Source: Pseudonocardia sp. CNS-004 (GTDB taxonomy: Bacteria > Actinomycetota > Actinomycetes > Mycobacteriales > Pseudonocardiaceae). Taken from it: a DNA stretch of 64,000 bases. Where the stretch lies: NCBI GenBank assembly GCA_001942185.1, contig MKJV01000098.1:1-64000 (forward strand), given 5' to 3'. Of this stretch, positions 9,230-17,582 are shown one piece after another. The position numbers and the translations under genes were made by a program. How positions within the stretch are numbered: the stretch's first letter is position 1; each line of letters opens with the position of its first letter. The notes beneath the pieces are model-generated. The model ran no database searches. It was not told the DNA's origin and saw only the letters and a program-made list of their open reading frames with translations.

Positions 9230-9285
9230 CCCACCGGGGCCGCTCGAGCAGGCGCCTCCATGGCGCATCGGAGCCCTGCGGCGGT

Positions 9286-9307
9286 GATCAAGGGCAGATG
9301 GTGGCTG
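9286..9307 (+). repeat. partial copy of the GATCAAGGG hairpin repeat
   Basis: The segment GATCAAGGGCAGATGGT is the reverse complement of one arm of the hairpin repeats at 21287-21342 and 22084-22139, with 2-3 differences. The other arm is missing. It sits in the intergenic gap between the truncated GntR gene and the AraC regulator. Confidence 0.55.
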
Positions 9308-9369
9308 CCGACGATCGTTTGACGACGATCTCGCCTTGGTCGCCGTCGAGCGCGGCATAGGCTCGCCGC

Positions 9370-10203
9370 GTGGACCCGGCGCAGACCTACGTCGAGCGCA
9401 GCCCACTGCCGGGGCTGGCGGGGCGGGTGCGCACGGTGTGGGTCCAGCACACCGGGCAGGCGCCGTACGTGCAGCGCAACCTGCCCACGGGCGGCGTCGA
9501 GCTGCACTGCCCGATCGGTGGCCTTCCCCGGCTGGTCGGGCCGCTCACCCGCGTCGACGTCCAGGTGCTCCCGCCCCGCACGACCGTGGTGGGCGTCCGG
9601 TTCTGGCCGGGCGCCGCCGCGCCGCTGCTCGGCGTACCCGCGGACGACCTGCTCGACCTCACCGTCGTCCTCGACGAGCTGTGGGGCGCCGCTGCCGACC
9701 ACCTCGGCGAACTGCTCGCCGACGCGCCCGGGCCGGACGCGGCGCTGGAGCGCCTGCAACGGCGGCTGGCCCACCGGCAGCAGCTGGTCGAACGGCGCGA
9801 TCCGCTGGTCGCCGAGGCGGTGCGCCGGTTGATGCCGTGGGAGCCCGTCGAGATCGGCGAGCTGACCACGCACCTGTCGATCTCGCCGAGCCAGCTGCGG
9901 CGCCGGTTCCTCAGCACCGTCGGCCTCGGCCCCAAGGCCCTGCAACGGACGCTGCGGTTCCAGGGGTACCTCGCGCTGGCGCAGGCGTCCGCGGGCCGGC
10001 CCGACGGCCGGGTCGCCGACCTCGCCGCGCAGGTCGGGTACGCCGACCACGCCCACCTCGGCCGCGAATGCATGCGCCTGACCGGCGTGACGCCGCGCGA
10101 ACTGCTCGGCGGCCGCACCGACCGGTGCGGTTGCGGGCACGACCACGCGGCGTCGTACCGGCCGTTCCTCGCCGTCGGCGCGCGGTCCGCCCGGGGCGGC
10201 TGA
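9370..10203 (+). CDS. AraC family transcriptional regulator
   Basis: 277 residues from GTG 9370. The N-terminal ~150 residues form a sensor of the DUF6597/AraC type (MDPAQTYVERSPLPGLAGRV ... GGVELHCPIGG). The C-terminal AraC/XylS DNA-binding domain follows, with VEIGELTTHLSISPSQLRRR as the first helix-turn-helix and VADLAAQVGYADHAHLGREC, then RLTGVTPREL, as the second. The tail is Cys/His-containing (CGCGHDH). It stands alone upstream of the epimerase-like gene at 10257, 53 bases away in the same direction, and could regulate it; the ligand is unknown. Confidence 0.88.
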   Translation: MDPAQTYVERSPLPGLAGRVRTVWVQHTGQAPYVQRNLPTGGVELHCPIGGLPRLVGPLTRVDVQVLPPRTTVVGVRFWPGAAAPLLGVPADDLLDLTVVLDELWGAAADHLGELLADAPGPDAALERLQRRLAHRQQLVERRDPLVAEAVRRLMPWEPVEIGELTTHLSISPSQLRRRFLSTVGLGPKALQRTLRFQGYLALAQASAGRPDGRVADLAAQVGYADHAHLGRECMRLTGVTPRELLGGRTDRCGCGHDHAASYRPFLAVGARSARGG

Positions 10204-10256
10204 CGACGCACGTTTCGTTCAGACCCGCGACCGAGGTCGCCATAGCGTCCGGGCGC

Positions 10257-11207
10257 ATGATCCTCGTGACCGGCGGCCTCGGATCCATCGGCTCGCACAC
10301 CGCCCGGGCGCTGCTGGACCGCGGCGAGCCCGTCGTCGTCACCGCGCACCGCGCCACCGGGCTCCCGTCGTTCCTGGCCGGCGAGCCCGAGGGCCGGGTC
10401 GTCGTGGAACCGCTCGACACCACGGACGAGGCGGCGTTCCTCGACATCGGGAAGCGGCACGAGATCAGCGGGATCGTGCACCTCGCGGCGGCGCCCCACG
10501 ACCTGCCCGATCCGGTGGAGTACCTGCGCGCCGACGTGGCGGGGCTGCTGAACGCGTTGAACGCCGCGCGGCAGTGGGGGGTGCGGCGGTTCTCGGTGGC
10601 CAGCACGATCGGTGCCTACGCGGGTGTGGCGGGGGAGGTGCTCGTCGAGGACACCCCGCTGCCCGCACTCGCGGTGCACCGGATCCCGGTGATGAAGAAG
10701 ACCGCGGAGCTGTTCTCGGCGCTGGTCGGCGACAGTGCCGGGTTCGACGCGGTGAGCCTGAGGATCGGCACGATCTGGGGTCCCTTGGGTGTGCCGGACA
10801 ACCCGTTCACGCCGTTGCCGCGCCTGCTCACCTCCGCAGTGTGGGCCCAGGACGCCGACCTGACCCCGCCACGGCCGCCCGCGTTCGCCGAGGACCGCAC
10901 GGACCTGTGCTACGTGAAGGACTGCGGCCGGGCGATCGCCCTGCTCATGTGCGCGGAGCGGCTGAACCACCGCGTCTACAACGTCTCCTCGGGACGCCCG
11001 GTGCGCTACCGCGAGGTGGTCGATGCGATCAACGCCGCCGTGCCGGGCGCGAACCTCACCCTCCCGGAGGGACGCAACCCCGCACGGCCGCCGGACAACC
11101 ACCTCGACATCTCCCGGCTGCGCGCCGACACCGGGTTCGAGCCCGCGTTCGACGTCGAACGGTCCGTCCGCGACTACGCCGCCTGGCTGCAGGACCACGA
11201 CCGTTGA
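10257..11207 (+). CDS. NAD(P)-dependent epimerase/dehydratase family protein
   Basis: 316 residues from ATG 10257. It is an extended SDR: MILVTGGLGSIGSHTARALL carries the GxxGxxG dinucleotide motif. IVHLAAAPHDLPDPVEYLRA follows, then SVASTIGAYAG as the Ser-containing active strand. The usual YxxxK is not obvious (HRIPVMKKTAE is in its place), so catalysis may be atypical. RIGTIWGP and a C-terminal VYNVSSGRPVRYREVVDAIN complete the fold. Family role: NAD(P)-linked sugar or steroid-like substrate epimerisation, dehydration or reduction. It is followed 24 bases later by the PPOX-type gene, probably co-transcribed. Confidence 0.82.
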   Translation: MILVTGGLGSIGSHTARALLDRGEPVVVTAHRATGLPSFLAGEPEGRVVVEPLDTTDEAAFLDIGKRHEISGIVHLAAAPHDLPDPVEYLRADVAGLLNALNAARQWGVRRFSVASTIGAYAGVAGEVLVEDTPLPALAVHRIPVMKKTAELFSALVGDSAGFDAVSLRIGTIWGPLGVPDNPFTPLPRLLTSAVWAQDADLTPPRPPAFAEDRTDLCYVKDCGRAIALLMCAERLNHRVYNVSSGRPVRYREVVDAINAAVPGANLTLPEGRNPARPPDNHLDISRLRADTGFEPAFDVERSVRDYAAWLQDHDR

Positions 11208-11231
11208 GACCGCAACCGACAGGAGCCCACC

Positions 11232-11612
11232 ATGATCGATGACGTCGTCCGGCGCGTGCTCGACACCACCGTGATCGCCCACCTCGCCACCCTGCTGCCC
11301 GACGGCGCCCCGCACTCGGTGCCGGTCTGGGTCGCCGCCGAGGGCGAGCACATCGCGATCATCACCGGCCCCGGGTACCGCAAGACCCGCAACATGCAGC
11401 GCGACCCCCGCGTGGCGCTGTCGATGACGCCGATCGACAACCCGCTCGAACCGATCTCCATCCGCGGCCGGGTCGTCGACTGGATCCACGGCGAGAACGC
11501 GTGGGAGGTCGTCGACCGGATCGCGATGTCCTACATCGGCAGCCCGTACCCCCGCACCGAGGAGCGCATGATCGTGCTCATCGAGCCCGAACGCCAGACC
11601 GTGGGGATGTAG
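11232..11612 (+). CDS. PPOX-class F420/FMN-dependent oxidoreductase
   Basis: 126 residues from ATG 11232 with CAGGAGCCCACC upstream. A single pyridoxamine-phosphate-oxidase-like split-barrel domain is visible: VIAHLATLLPDGAPHSVPVW, ITGPGYRKTRNMQRDPRVAL, ISIRGRVVDW. This pattern and length (about 125-140) match the small PPOX-class F420-dependent enzymes of actinobacteria, which bind F420 or flavin at a dimer interface and reduce assorted unsaturated substrates. The substrate is unknown. It probably shares a transcript with the epimerase-like gene immediately upstream. Confidence 0.85.
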   Translation: MIDDVVRRVLDTTVIAHLATLLPDGAPHSVPVWVAAEGEHIAIITGPGYRKTRNMQRDPRVALSMTPIDNPLEPISIRGRVVDWIHGENAWEVVDRIAMSYIGSPYPRTEERMIVLIEPERQTVGM

Positions 11613-11675
11613 CTGCGCAACGCGTTCCGACCCGATGGTCATCACAGTTCGGTGCGCTGTCTCGTCGGTCCTGTC

Positions 11676-12095
11676 GTGACGACGTCGAAGCTGCTCGCGA
11701 CCATGCGCATCACCGCGACGCTGTGGGCCGCCGCGTTGGCGGTCCAGGCGGTGACCGCAGGGTTGTTGCTGTCGATCCCCGGCGGTGGTGGCATCCACAA
11801 CGCGGGTGCGCTGCTGGTCTACCTCGCCGGCGTGGCGCAGCTCGTCGGTGCGGTCGTGATGCGGCGGCGCGGGGGGAGTGCCCGGTTGGTGGTCACCGGC
11901 GCGGTGGCGCTGCTGCTCGCGCTCCTCCAGGGTGCGCTCGGCTGGTGGGGGGTCTCGGCCGTCCACGTCCCGCTCGGCGCGCTGCTGCTGGCGGCCGCAG
12001 CCGTACAGCTGGCCCAGGTGTGGGCGCCCAACCCGGCCGCGGCGGTGGCTCGGCCGATCAGCGGTTCACCCACCGGCCGAACCGGCGCTGGATGA
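11676..12095 (+). CDS. four-helix integral membrane protein
   Basis: About 139 residues from GTG 11676; ATG 11703 is an alternative start and no clear ribosome-binding site decides between them. Four membrane helices are evident: ITATLWAAALAVQAVTAGLL, AGALLVYLAGVAQLVGAVVM, VTGAVALLLALLQGALGWWG and VPLGALLLAAAAVQLAQVWA. The topology resembles small DoxX/DUF-type actinobacterial membrane proteins, but I do not recognise the family. Its last 38 bases overlap the 3' end of the convergent gene at 12058-12303. Confidence 0.6.
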   Translation: MTTSKLLATMRITATLWAAALAVQAVTAGLLLSIPGGGGIHNAGALLVYLAGVAQLVGAVVMRRRGGSARLVVTGAVALLLALLQGALGWWGVSAVHVPLGALLLAAAAVQLAQVWAPNPAAAVARPISGSPTGRTGAG

Positions 12096-12303
12096 GCGGC
12101 AGCACACCCCAGACGACCGATGCCGTCATCAGCGGCACCACGACCAGGAACCGGACGGGCGCGGGCAACGTGTGCACGAGCGGGTCGGTCACCGTGACGA
12201 TCACGAGGAGCAGCGGGTAGATCGCGCAGGTCAGCAGCGTCCACATCTTCCAGCGCCGGGGGCGGGTGGCGGGCTGTTCGCGGGTGGCGGTTGTCGTTCG
12301 CAT
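12058..12303 (-). CDS. small two-helix membrane protein
   Basis: 81 residues from ATG 12303; longer in-frame upstream sequence runs back under the divergent regulator gene and does not look coding. It has a basic N-terminus (TTTATREQPATRPRRWKMWT), helix TLLTCAIYPLLLVIVTVTDP, a short loop, helix VRFLVVVPLMTASVVWGVLP, and a basic tail QRRFGRWVNR. It is transcribed divergently from the XRE regulator at 12419 (115-base gap). That arrangement is often seen for a membrane protein controlled by its own regulator. Function unknown. Confidence 0.65.
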   Translation of the reverse strand: MRTTTATREQPATRPRRWKMWTLLTCAIYPLLLVIVTVTDPLVHTLPAPVRFLVVVPLMTASVVWGVLPLIQRRFGRWVNR

Positions 12304-12418
12304 GCCGACACGGTGCGCGCGCGGAGGCACCGCGTTCAGGGCGTGCCGTTCGTAGCAGCGCCGCGGGTAGCAGCGCCACGGCCACCCACGGGCCGTGCCG
12401 GCCTGCGACGATGCGGGC

Positions 12419-13258
12419 ATGAGCTCGTCCGCACTGGCCGACTTCCTGCGTGCCCGCCGGGCCCGGGTCCGGCCGGGGGACGTGGGACTGCCCGAGGGGG
12501 TGGGGCAGCGGCGGACCCCTGGCCTGCGCCGCGAGGAGCTGGCCGCGCTGGCCGGGGTGAGCATCGACTACTACATCCGGCTCGAGCAGGGCAAGGAGAC
12601 CAACCCGAGCAGCGCGGTGCTCGCGGCACTGGCCACGGCGCTGCGGCTCGACGAGGACGCGCGGGCCCACCTGTTCGCCCTCGCCGACCACGTGGCCCGC
12701 CGCAGGCCGGCGCACCACCCACCTGCCCGCACCGTCACGCCGTCACTGCGGCTGCTGCTGGAGAACCTGCGGCCGTGCCCGGCGATGGTGCTCAGCCGCG
12801 CCGGCGACGTTCTCGCCGCCAACCCGGAGGGCATCGCGCTCTACCACGGGCTGGGCGAGTGGCCGCCCACTCGGCGCAACACGATCCGCTACATGTTCCT
12901 GCACCCGGCGGCGCCCGCGTTGTTCGACGACTGGCGGGCCACGTCGGCGGGGGCGGTCGCCGACCTGCGCACGGTGCACGCCACCGACCCGGAGGCGGCC
13001 GACGTCGCCGAGCTCGTCGCGGAGCTGTCGGCGGCGAGCCCCCAGTTCGCCGCCCTGTGGGAGCGGCACGACGTCCGCCACAAGCACGGCCTGCAGAAGG
13101 TCGTGCACCACCCGGCGGTGGGCACGCTGACCCTGGCGTGGGAGGTGCTGCGGGTCGGCGACGGCAGCAGCAGGCTCACCGTGCACCAGGCCGCCCGGGG
13201 CACCGCCGACCACGACGCGCTGTCCCTGCTGGCCATCGCCGCCGACGCCGCGCGATAG
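12419..13258 (+). CDS. XRE-family regulator with MmyB-like ligand-binding domain
   Basis: 279 residues from ATG 12419. The N-terminal helix-turn-helix has the signature of this actinobacterial family: LADFLRARRARVRPGDVGLP, then RRTPGLRREELAALAGVSID and YYIRLEQGKETNPS. From about residue 105 comes the MmyB-like PAS-related ligand domain (VLAANPEGIALYHGLGEWPP, RHDVRHKHGLQKVVHHP, LTLAWEVLRVG). These regulators typically control a neighbouring divergent SDR or membrane gene. Here the divergent partner is the two-helix protein at 12058-12303. The ligand is unknown. A second paralogue is at 59031-59858. Confidence 0.9.
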   Translation: MSSSALADFLRARRARVRPGDVGLPEGVGQRRTPGLRREELAALAGVSIDYYIRLEQGKETNPSSAVLAALATALRLDEDARAHLFALADHVARRRPAHHPPARTVTPSLRLLLENLRPCPAMVLSRAGDVLAANPEGIALYHGLGEWPPTRRNTIRYMFLHPAAPALFDDWRATSAGAVADLRTVHATDPEAADVAELVAELSAASPQFAALWERHDVRHKHGLQKVVHHPAVGTLTLAWEVLRVGDGSSRLTVHQAARGTADHDALSLLAIAADAAR

Positions 13259-13285
13259 CGGAGGCGGTTCACGACGGGGCGAGCG

Positions 13286-14638
13286 TCACCGGGCCGCAGT
13301 GCTGATCGGAAGCGGCTCGACCCGCCCGACCACGAACACGAGCACGGCGACACCGATCACCAGCACACCGCCCATGAGGACGAGCGGAGCGACGAACGAT
13401 CCGCTGGCTTCGTAGACGAACCCGATGGCAGCGGGGACGGACGCTCCGCCGACGAGTCCGCCGGCACGCATCAGCCCGGAGAGCGAGATCGCATTCCCGG
13501 GAGTGGGGGCGATCTCCAGCGGGAGCGAGTAGAGCGCTCCGGTGCAGAAGGCGACACCGGCCGAGGAGATGCTCAACAGGACCATGGCGAGTGCGGGGCT
13601 GGAGGTGAAGGCCGCCGCGGCGATCGCCGTTCCCGCGAGCAGCCCGCCGGCGATGGGGGCCTTGCGCGCGATCGTCGGATCGACACCGCGCCGGATCAGG
13701 TGGTCGGAGAACCAGCCACCGACGAGGTCGCCCACGATGGCGACCAGGCCCGGTACGGCGCCGAACAGCCCGAGCTCCAGCAGGGTGAACCCGCGCTCCT
13801 CGACGAGGTAGGTGGGGTACCACGTGATGAAGAAGAAGATGGTGGACGTCCGGCAGAACATCACCGCGAGGAGGCCCCACACGGTGCGGTAGCGGAAGAG
13901 GTCGACCCAGCGGACCGCCTGCTGCCCGTGCCGTGGATCGGATCCGGTGACGCCGTGCGCTCCGCCTTCCTCGATGTGCCGCAGCTCCGCCGCGGTCAGC
14001 TTCGGGTGCCGCCGCGGGTTGCGGTAGAACCACAGCCAGAAGAACGCGAACAGCAGCCCGGCGAGTCCGGTGGCGATGAACGATCCGCGCCAGCCGAAGC
14101 CGGCGATGAGCGCGGTCACGACCGGGATCGAGATCGCCGCCCCGAACTCGGACCCGACCTCGTACGTCCCGATGGCCAGGGCGCGTTCCCGTCGGGGGAA
14201 CCAGTGCGAGGTCGCCTTGAGGGCGCACGACGCCTGCGGGGCCTCCCCGACCGCCATCGCGATCCGGACCGCGAACAGCGATGCCGCTCCGCGGACGAGG
14301 GCGGTGGAAGCGGTGAAGACGCACCACGCGATCGCCGAACCGAAGTACAGCAGGCGTGGGCTCCCCAGCTTGTCGACGAGCCACCCCGACACCGGGTGCA
14401 TGAAGATCAGAACGAATGCGTACGAGCCGAGGATCAGGCCCATCGTCGAGGGTGGGATGTCCAGGTCGTCCTGCAGGAACGGGGCGGCGACGCCGAGGTT
14501 GGAGCGGTCGATCCAGGCGATCATCGCGCCGACGAGCAGCACGATCGGAAGCCGCCACCGGATGTTGCGCCGGAGTGCGGACCGTGCTCGCCGGACTCTC
14601 CTGCCGGTCGTGGCGTTCTCGCTGACGTCGCTGCTCAC
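13286..14638 (-). CDS. MFS transporter, anion:cation symporter type
   Basis: About 450 residues from GTG 14638; longer starts exist, but the first helix begins only at IRWRLPIVLLVGAMIAWIDR. Twelve membrane helices are intact. Typical ACS-family segments are RIAMAVGEAPQASCALKATS, HWFPRRERALAIGTYEVGSE and WYPTYLVEERGFT. Relatives carry galactonate, glucarate, tartrate and similar organic anions. It lies 58 bases downstream of the sulfatase gene in the same direction, so I infer it imports the anion released, or the sulfated precursor, in that system. Expression is probably controlled by the FadR-type regulator at 16135. Confidence 0.88.
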   Translation of the reverse strand: MSSDVSENATTGRRVRRARSALRRNIRWRLPIVLLVGAMIAWIDRSNLGVAAPFLQDDLDIPPSTMGLILGSYAFVLIFMHPVSGWLVDKLGSPRLLYFGSAIAWCVFTASTALVRGAASLFAVRIAMAVGEAPQASCALKATSHWFPRRERALAIGTYEVGSEFGAAISIPVVTALIAGFGWRGSFIATGLAGLLFAFFWLWFYRNPRRHPKLTAAELRHIEEGGAHGVTGSDPRHGQQAVRWVDLFRYRTVWGLLAVMFCRTSTIFFFITWYPTYLVEERGFTLLELGLFGAVPGLVAIVGDLVGGWFSDHLIRRGVDPTIARKAPIAGGLLAGTAIAAAAFTSSPALAMVLLSISSAGVAFCTGALYSLPLEIAPTPGNAISLSGLMRAGGLVGGASVPAAIGFVYEASGSFVAPLVLMGGVLVIGVAVLVFVVGRVEPLPISTAAR

Positions 14639-14696
14639 GTGTCGTTCGCCGTCCTTGTCCGGTCCTGCAGTCGTCGTTGACTCGAAGGCGGTGGAG

Positions 14697-16086
14697 CTAT
14701 TCCAGGAATGCCGCCTGCACGTGGTACGCGTGGTCGGGGATACGCGGAAGCCAGTGCGAGGCCCATCGGTCCTCGATTCCCGCCCGCCACTCCTCGGCCC
14801 TTCGCCGGAGCTCGGCGACGAGCTCGGGGTGCCGATCCGCGATGTTGGTGCGTTCGCCGACATCCGCGTCGAGATCGGAGAGGAAGACCGGGTCCTGCGG
14901 TCCTTCGTGCTCGACGAGCCGGCCGTTCAGCACGAGTTTCCATCTCCCCGACCGGATCGCGGTCTGGTCCCCCTGCTCCCACAGGATCGCGTCGTGCGGG
15001 GAGGGTTCGCCGCGGGCGAGCATCCCCATGATGTCGAGGCCGTCGACGTCGTCGCCGTAGTGTGGGATGCCGGCTGCGGTGAGGAAGGTGGGGAAGAGGT
15101 CCATCGCGGCGGCGGGCTCGTCGACGACCTGCCCGGCCGGGATCCGTCCGGGCCACGAGATGATGCCGGGCACCCGGATGCCGCCTTCGAAGAGGCTGAA
15201 CTTGTGGCCCTTCAGCGTGCCGGTCGATCCTCCGTAGTACGGCTCCTGGCTGCCGTCGAGCCAGTTGCGCACCTCGCGGGAGGGACCGTTGTCGGTCATG
15301 AAGAGGCACATCGTGTTCTCGCGCAGCCCCTGGCGGTCGAGCTCGTCGAGGACGAGCCCGACGGCGTCGTCCATGGCGCTGATCATCGCCGCCATGATCT
15401 GCCGCTCCCACGGGAGATCGGGGAAGCGGTCCTTGTAGCGCTGCGGTGCGTGCATCGGGTAGTGCGGGGCGTGAACGGGACGTAGAGGAAGAACGGGCGG
15501 GTGTCGTGTGCGTGCGCCTGCACGAAGTCCACCGCGTTCTCGGCGATGAGCTCGGTCAGGTACCGCCCGTCGCGGTGTATCTCCTCGCCGTTCTGCCACA
15601 GGTCGTGCATGGGTGTGCCGCGCCGGCGTTCGCCGTTCACGACGGTCTCGCGCTTGTCGCCGCCGTAGTAGATGTGCGAGTAGTAGTCCACCGATCCGGC
15701 GTGGAACCCGAACGTCTCGTCGAACCCGTGATCCTGCGGGCGGTGGCCGGTGGCCCCGCCGAGGTGCCACTTGCCGACCCAACCGGTGCGGTAGCCCTCG
15801 GCGCGCAGCACGCCGGCGAGGGTGGGGACCTCCGTCCGCAGGCCCGGCGCGTGCGGAAGCCCGAGAGGATGCTGCGGATCCCGGCATTGCCCGGGTACCT
15901 GCCGGTGAGCAGGCTCGCGCGCGATGGCGAGCAGACGGGGGAGTTGGAGTACCAGCTGGTCAAGCGCGCTCCCGACGCGGCCAGCCCGTCCAGCCGTGGG
16001 GTGCGCACGTCGGCGGACCCCATGCACGACAGGTCGCCATAGCCCTGGTCGTCGCTCAGGAAGACGACGAGGTTCGGTCGGTTCAT
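14697..16086 (-). CDS. sulfatase (arylsulfatase family), two apparent frameshifts
   Basis: The start is ATG 16086. It begins NRPNLVVFLSDDQGYGDL, the metal-binding start of type I sulfatases, followed by SPVCSPSRASLLTGRYPG with Cys in the C-x-P-S-R motif that is oxidised to formylglycine. Other active-site segments are EGYRTGWVGKWHLGG and FMTDNGPSREVRNWLDGSQE. The frame breaks near 15865 and again near 15470, where YVPF-NAPHYPMHAP needs one more base. Two added bases give 464 codons, normal for the family. Family role: hydrolysis of sulfate esters; no signal peptide is visible, so it is probably cytosolic. It forms an operon with the MFS carrier downstream. Confidence 0.88.
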
Positions 16087-16098
16087 CCGACGGAACGT

Positions 16099-16111
16099 AT
16101 CATTCAATGAT
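16099..16111. promoter_or_regulatory. palindromic operator between sulfatase and FadR-type regulator
   Basis: The 48-base divergent promoter gap contains the palindrome ATCATT-C-AATGAT. A second, partial copy follows immediately (TTCGATGATTCAAGG, 16111-16125). It is flanked by the start codons of both divergent genes, as expected for autoregulation plus control of the sulfatase/MFS operon by the GntR-family protein at 16135. The assignment is by position and symmetry only. Confidence 0.65.
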
Positions 16112-16134
16112 TCGATGATTCAAGGCTTGATCTA

Positions 16135-16917
16135 ATGACCGATGTGTCCGACCCCCTGTCGCGCGGAGCGCGCCCGCACACGACCCACGCCCACGTCGTG
16201 GACCACCTCGGGCTGCGGATCCTCTCCGGCGAGGCGCAGCCGGGTGCGGTCCTGCCGGTCGAGGCCGATCTGGCGCAGCAGCTCGGGGTCAGTCGCGGGG
16301 CGCTGCGCGAAGCCGTCAGGGTTCTCGTCGCGAAGGGCCTGCTCGAGGTGCGGCCGCGGACCGGCACCCGGGTACGGGCACGGGAGGACTGGAACTTCCT
16401 CGACCGGGACGTCCTGCGCTGGCAGCAGCAGACGGACCAGAACCGCCTCCTGCGGAACCTGACCGAGCTGCGGCACGCGGTCGAGCCCGAGGCTGCCCGG
16501 CTGGCCGCGACCCGCGCCGGTGACGACGAGCTTACGGAGCTCCGCGAGGCGTACGGTGCGATGCGGTCCGCCGTGGACGATGCGGACGTCGACCGCTTCA
16601 ATGCCGCCGACCTGGCTTTCCACCGTGCCCTGTTACGGGCGAGCGGCAACGACCTCTTCGGATCCCTTGAACAGGCGATCGAGGTGTCGCTGCGGGAGAG
16701 CTTCATCGCGTTGTCGGCCACGCCGGGAGCGTCGAAGGCCGTCCTGCCGCTCCACCGGGCGGTCCTCGACGCCGTGGTCGCCCGCGACCCCGACCTCGCC
16801 GTGGTCGCCGCCCACCGCGTGGTCTACGGCGGTCGCGGGTCGGCTCCCGTCCTTCCCGCGCCGTCGCCGGAGGCGCCGACGATGCCGGGTGACGGAATCT
16901 CGGGTGGGGGCGCGTAG
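16135..16917 (+). CDS. GntR/FadR family transcriptional regulator (FCD domain)
   Basis: 260 residues from ATG 16135. The winged helix reads VVDHLGLRILSGEAQPGAVL then QQLGVSRGALREAVRVLVAK and RPRTGTRV. The all-helical FCD effector domain follows (RNLTELRHAVEPEAARLAAT, DLAFHRALLRASGNDLF, LPLHRAVLDAVVARDPDLAV then AAHRVV), keeping the His residues of the metal/ligand site. The last ~30 residues (GRGSAPVLPAPSPEAPTMPG) are atypical and may follow a frameshift. It is divergent from the sulfatase/MFS pair with a palindrome between them, so it probably represses them until a carboxylate inducer binds. Confidence 0.88.
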   Translation: MTDVSDPLSRGARPHTTHAHVVDHLGLRILSGEAQPGAVLPVEADLAQQLGVSRGALREAVRVLVAKGLLEVRPRTGTRVRAREDWNFLDRDVLRWQQQTDQNRLLRNLTELRHAVEPEAARLAATRAGDDELTELREAYGAMRSAVDDADVDRFNAADLAFHRALLRASGNDLFGSLEQAIEVSLRESFIALSATPGASKAVLPLHRAVLDAVVARDPDLAVVAAHRVVYGGRGSAPVLPAPSPEAPTMPGDGISGGGA

Positions 16918-16941
16918 ATCTCCTCGCCGCCCCGCGGTTCG

Positions 16942-17323
16942 TCAGCGTCGCATTCGCGCCAGGCTCCACAGCGCGGCCACGACCGGGCGGCGCAGGTCGG
17001 CCCGGCGCCGCACAGGCCGATCATGAAGGGCGGGGTGGCGGTTCGGTGGGGACGACGGTCAGCCGGTCCCGCACGACGCTCGTGTCGAGCACCAGTCGCG
17101 GGACGACGCCGGTGCCGTAGCCGAGCGCGACGAGGGTGAGCAGGGCCTCGTGACCGTCCGGCTCGGCGGCGATGTCCGGTGCGCGGTCGTGGCCGCGACG
17201 GCGGAACCACCGCTCGGCGGCCTCGCGGACGGGGCCCCGCCGGGGAAGGACGAACGGGTCGTCGAGCGGGTCGGATTCGCCGTCGGCCGCGGTGACGAGG
17301 ACGAGGTCGGTCGTGGCGGCGTT
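16942..17323 (-). pseudogene. C-terminal remnant of a LysR regulator resembling IlvY
   Basis: Only the second half of the effector domain is present: DPFVLPRRGPVREAAERWFR, then GHEALLTLVALGYGTGVVPR and VVRDRLTVVPTEP. A frame break at about 17000-17030 separates this from IGLCG and RRADLRRPVVAALWSLARMR before a stop at 16942-16944. These segments parallel the C-terminus of IlvY (GPVRRR.E.WFR, GHEA.VSMVALGCG, LGVC). There is no DNA-binding domain: at about 17324 the sequence switches directly into a plus-strand remnant resembling the end of ketol-acid reductoisomerase. Confidence 0.6.
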
Positions 17324-17324
17324 C

Positions 17325-17537
17325 ATGGTGGACGACTGCTCGCGCATCGCCCGGCTGGGCACCCGCCGCTGGGGGCCGCGCTTCCAGGCCGCCTACGAGC
17401 AGATCGCCTCCCCGGCCACCGAGAAGGACCCCGGCTCAACGGAGCCGGCACCGGTCGATGCGTTCGCCGACCACCTCGTCCACGACGCACTGGCCGCCGC
17501 CGCCCTGCGGCCGCCGGTGGCCATCTCGGTCGCCTGA
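17325..17537 (+). pseudogene. C-terminal remnant resembling ketol-acid reductoisomerase
   Basis: 70 codons: MVDDCSRIARLGTRRWGPRF, then QAAYEQIASPATEKDPGSTE, and an end HDALAAAALRPPVAISVA. The start resembles the C(S/D)CSTTAxxG-plus-Trp segment near the C-terminus of Ilv5-type ketol-acid reductoisomerases, and the end resembles their closing LRP motif. The remaining ~85% of the enzyme is absent. It abuts a minus-strand IlvY-like remnant. In many bacteria ilvY and ilvC are divergent neighbours, so one deletion removing both 5' parts explains the pair. The family call is by motif memory and moderately certain. Confidence 0.4.
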
Positions 17538-17582
17538 GATCGAACCCGGGGGTACAGGATGTGCGGTGTGGAAGACAGCGGA

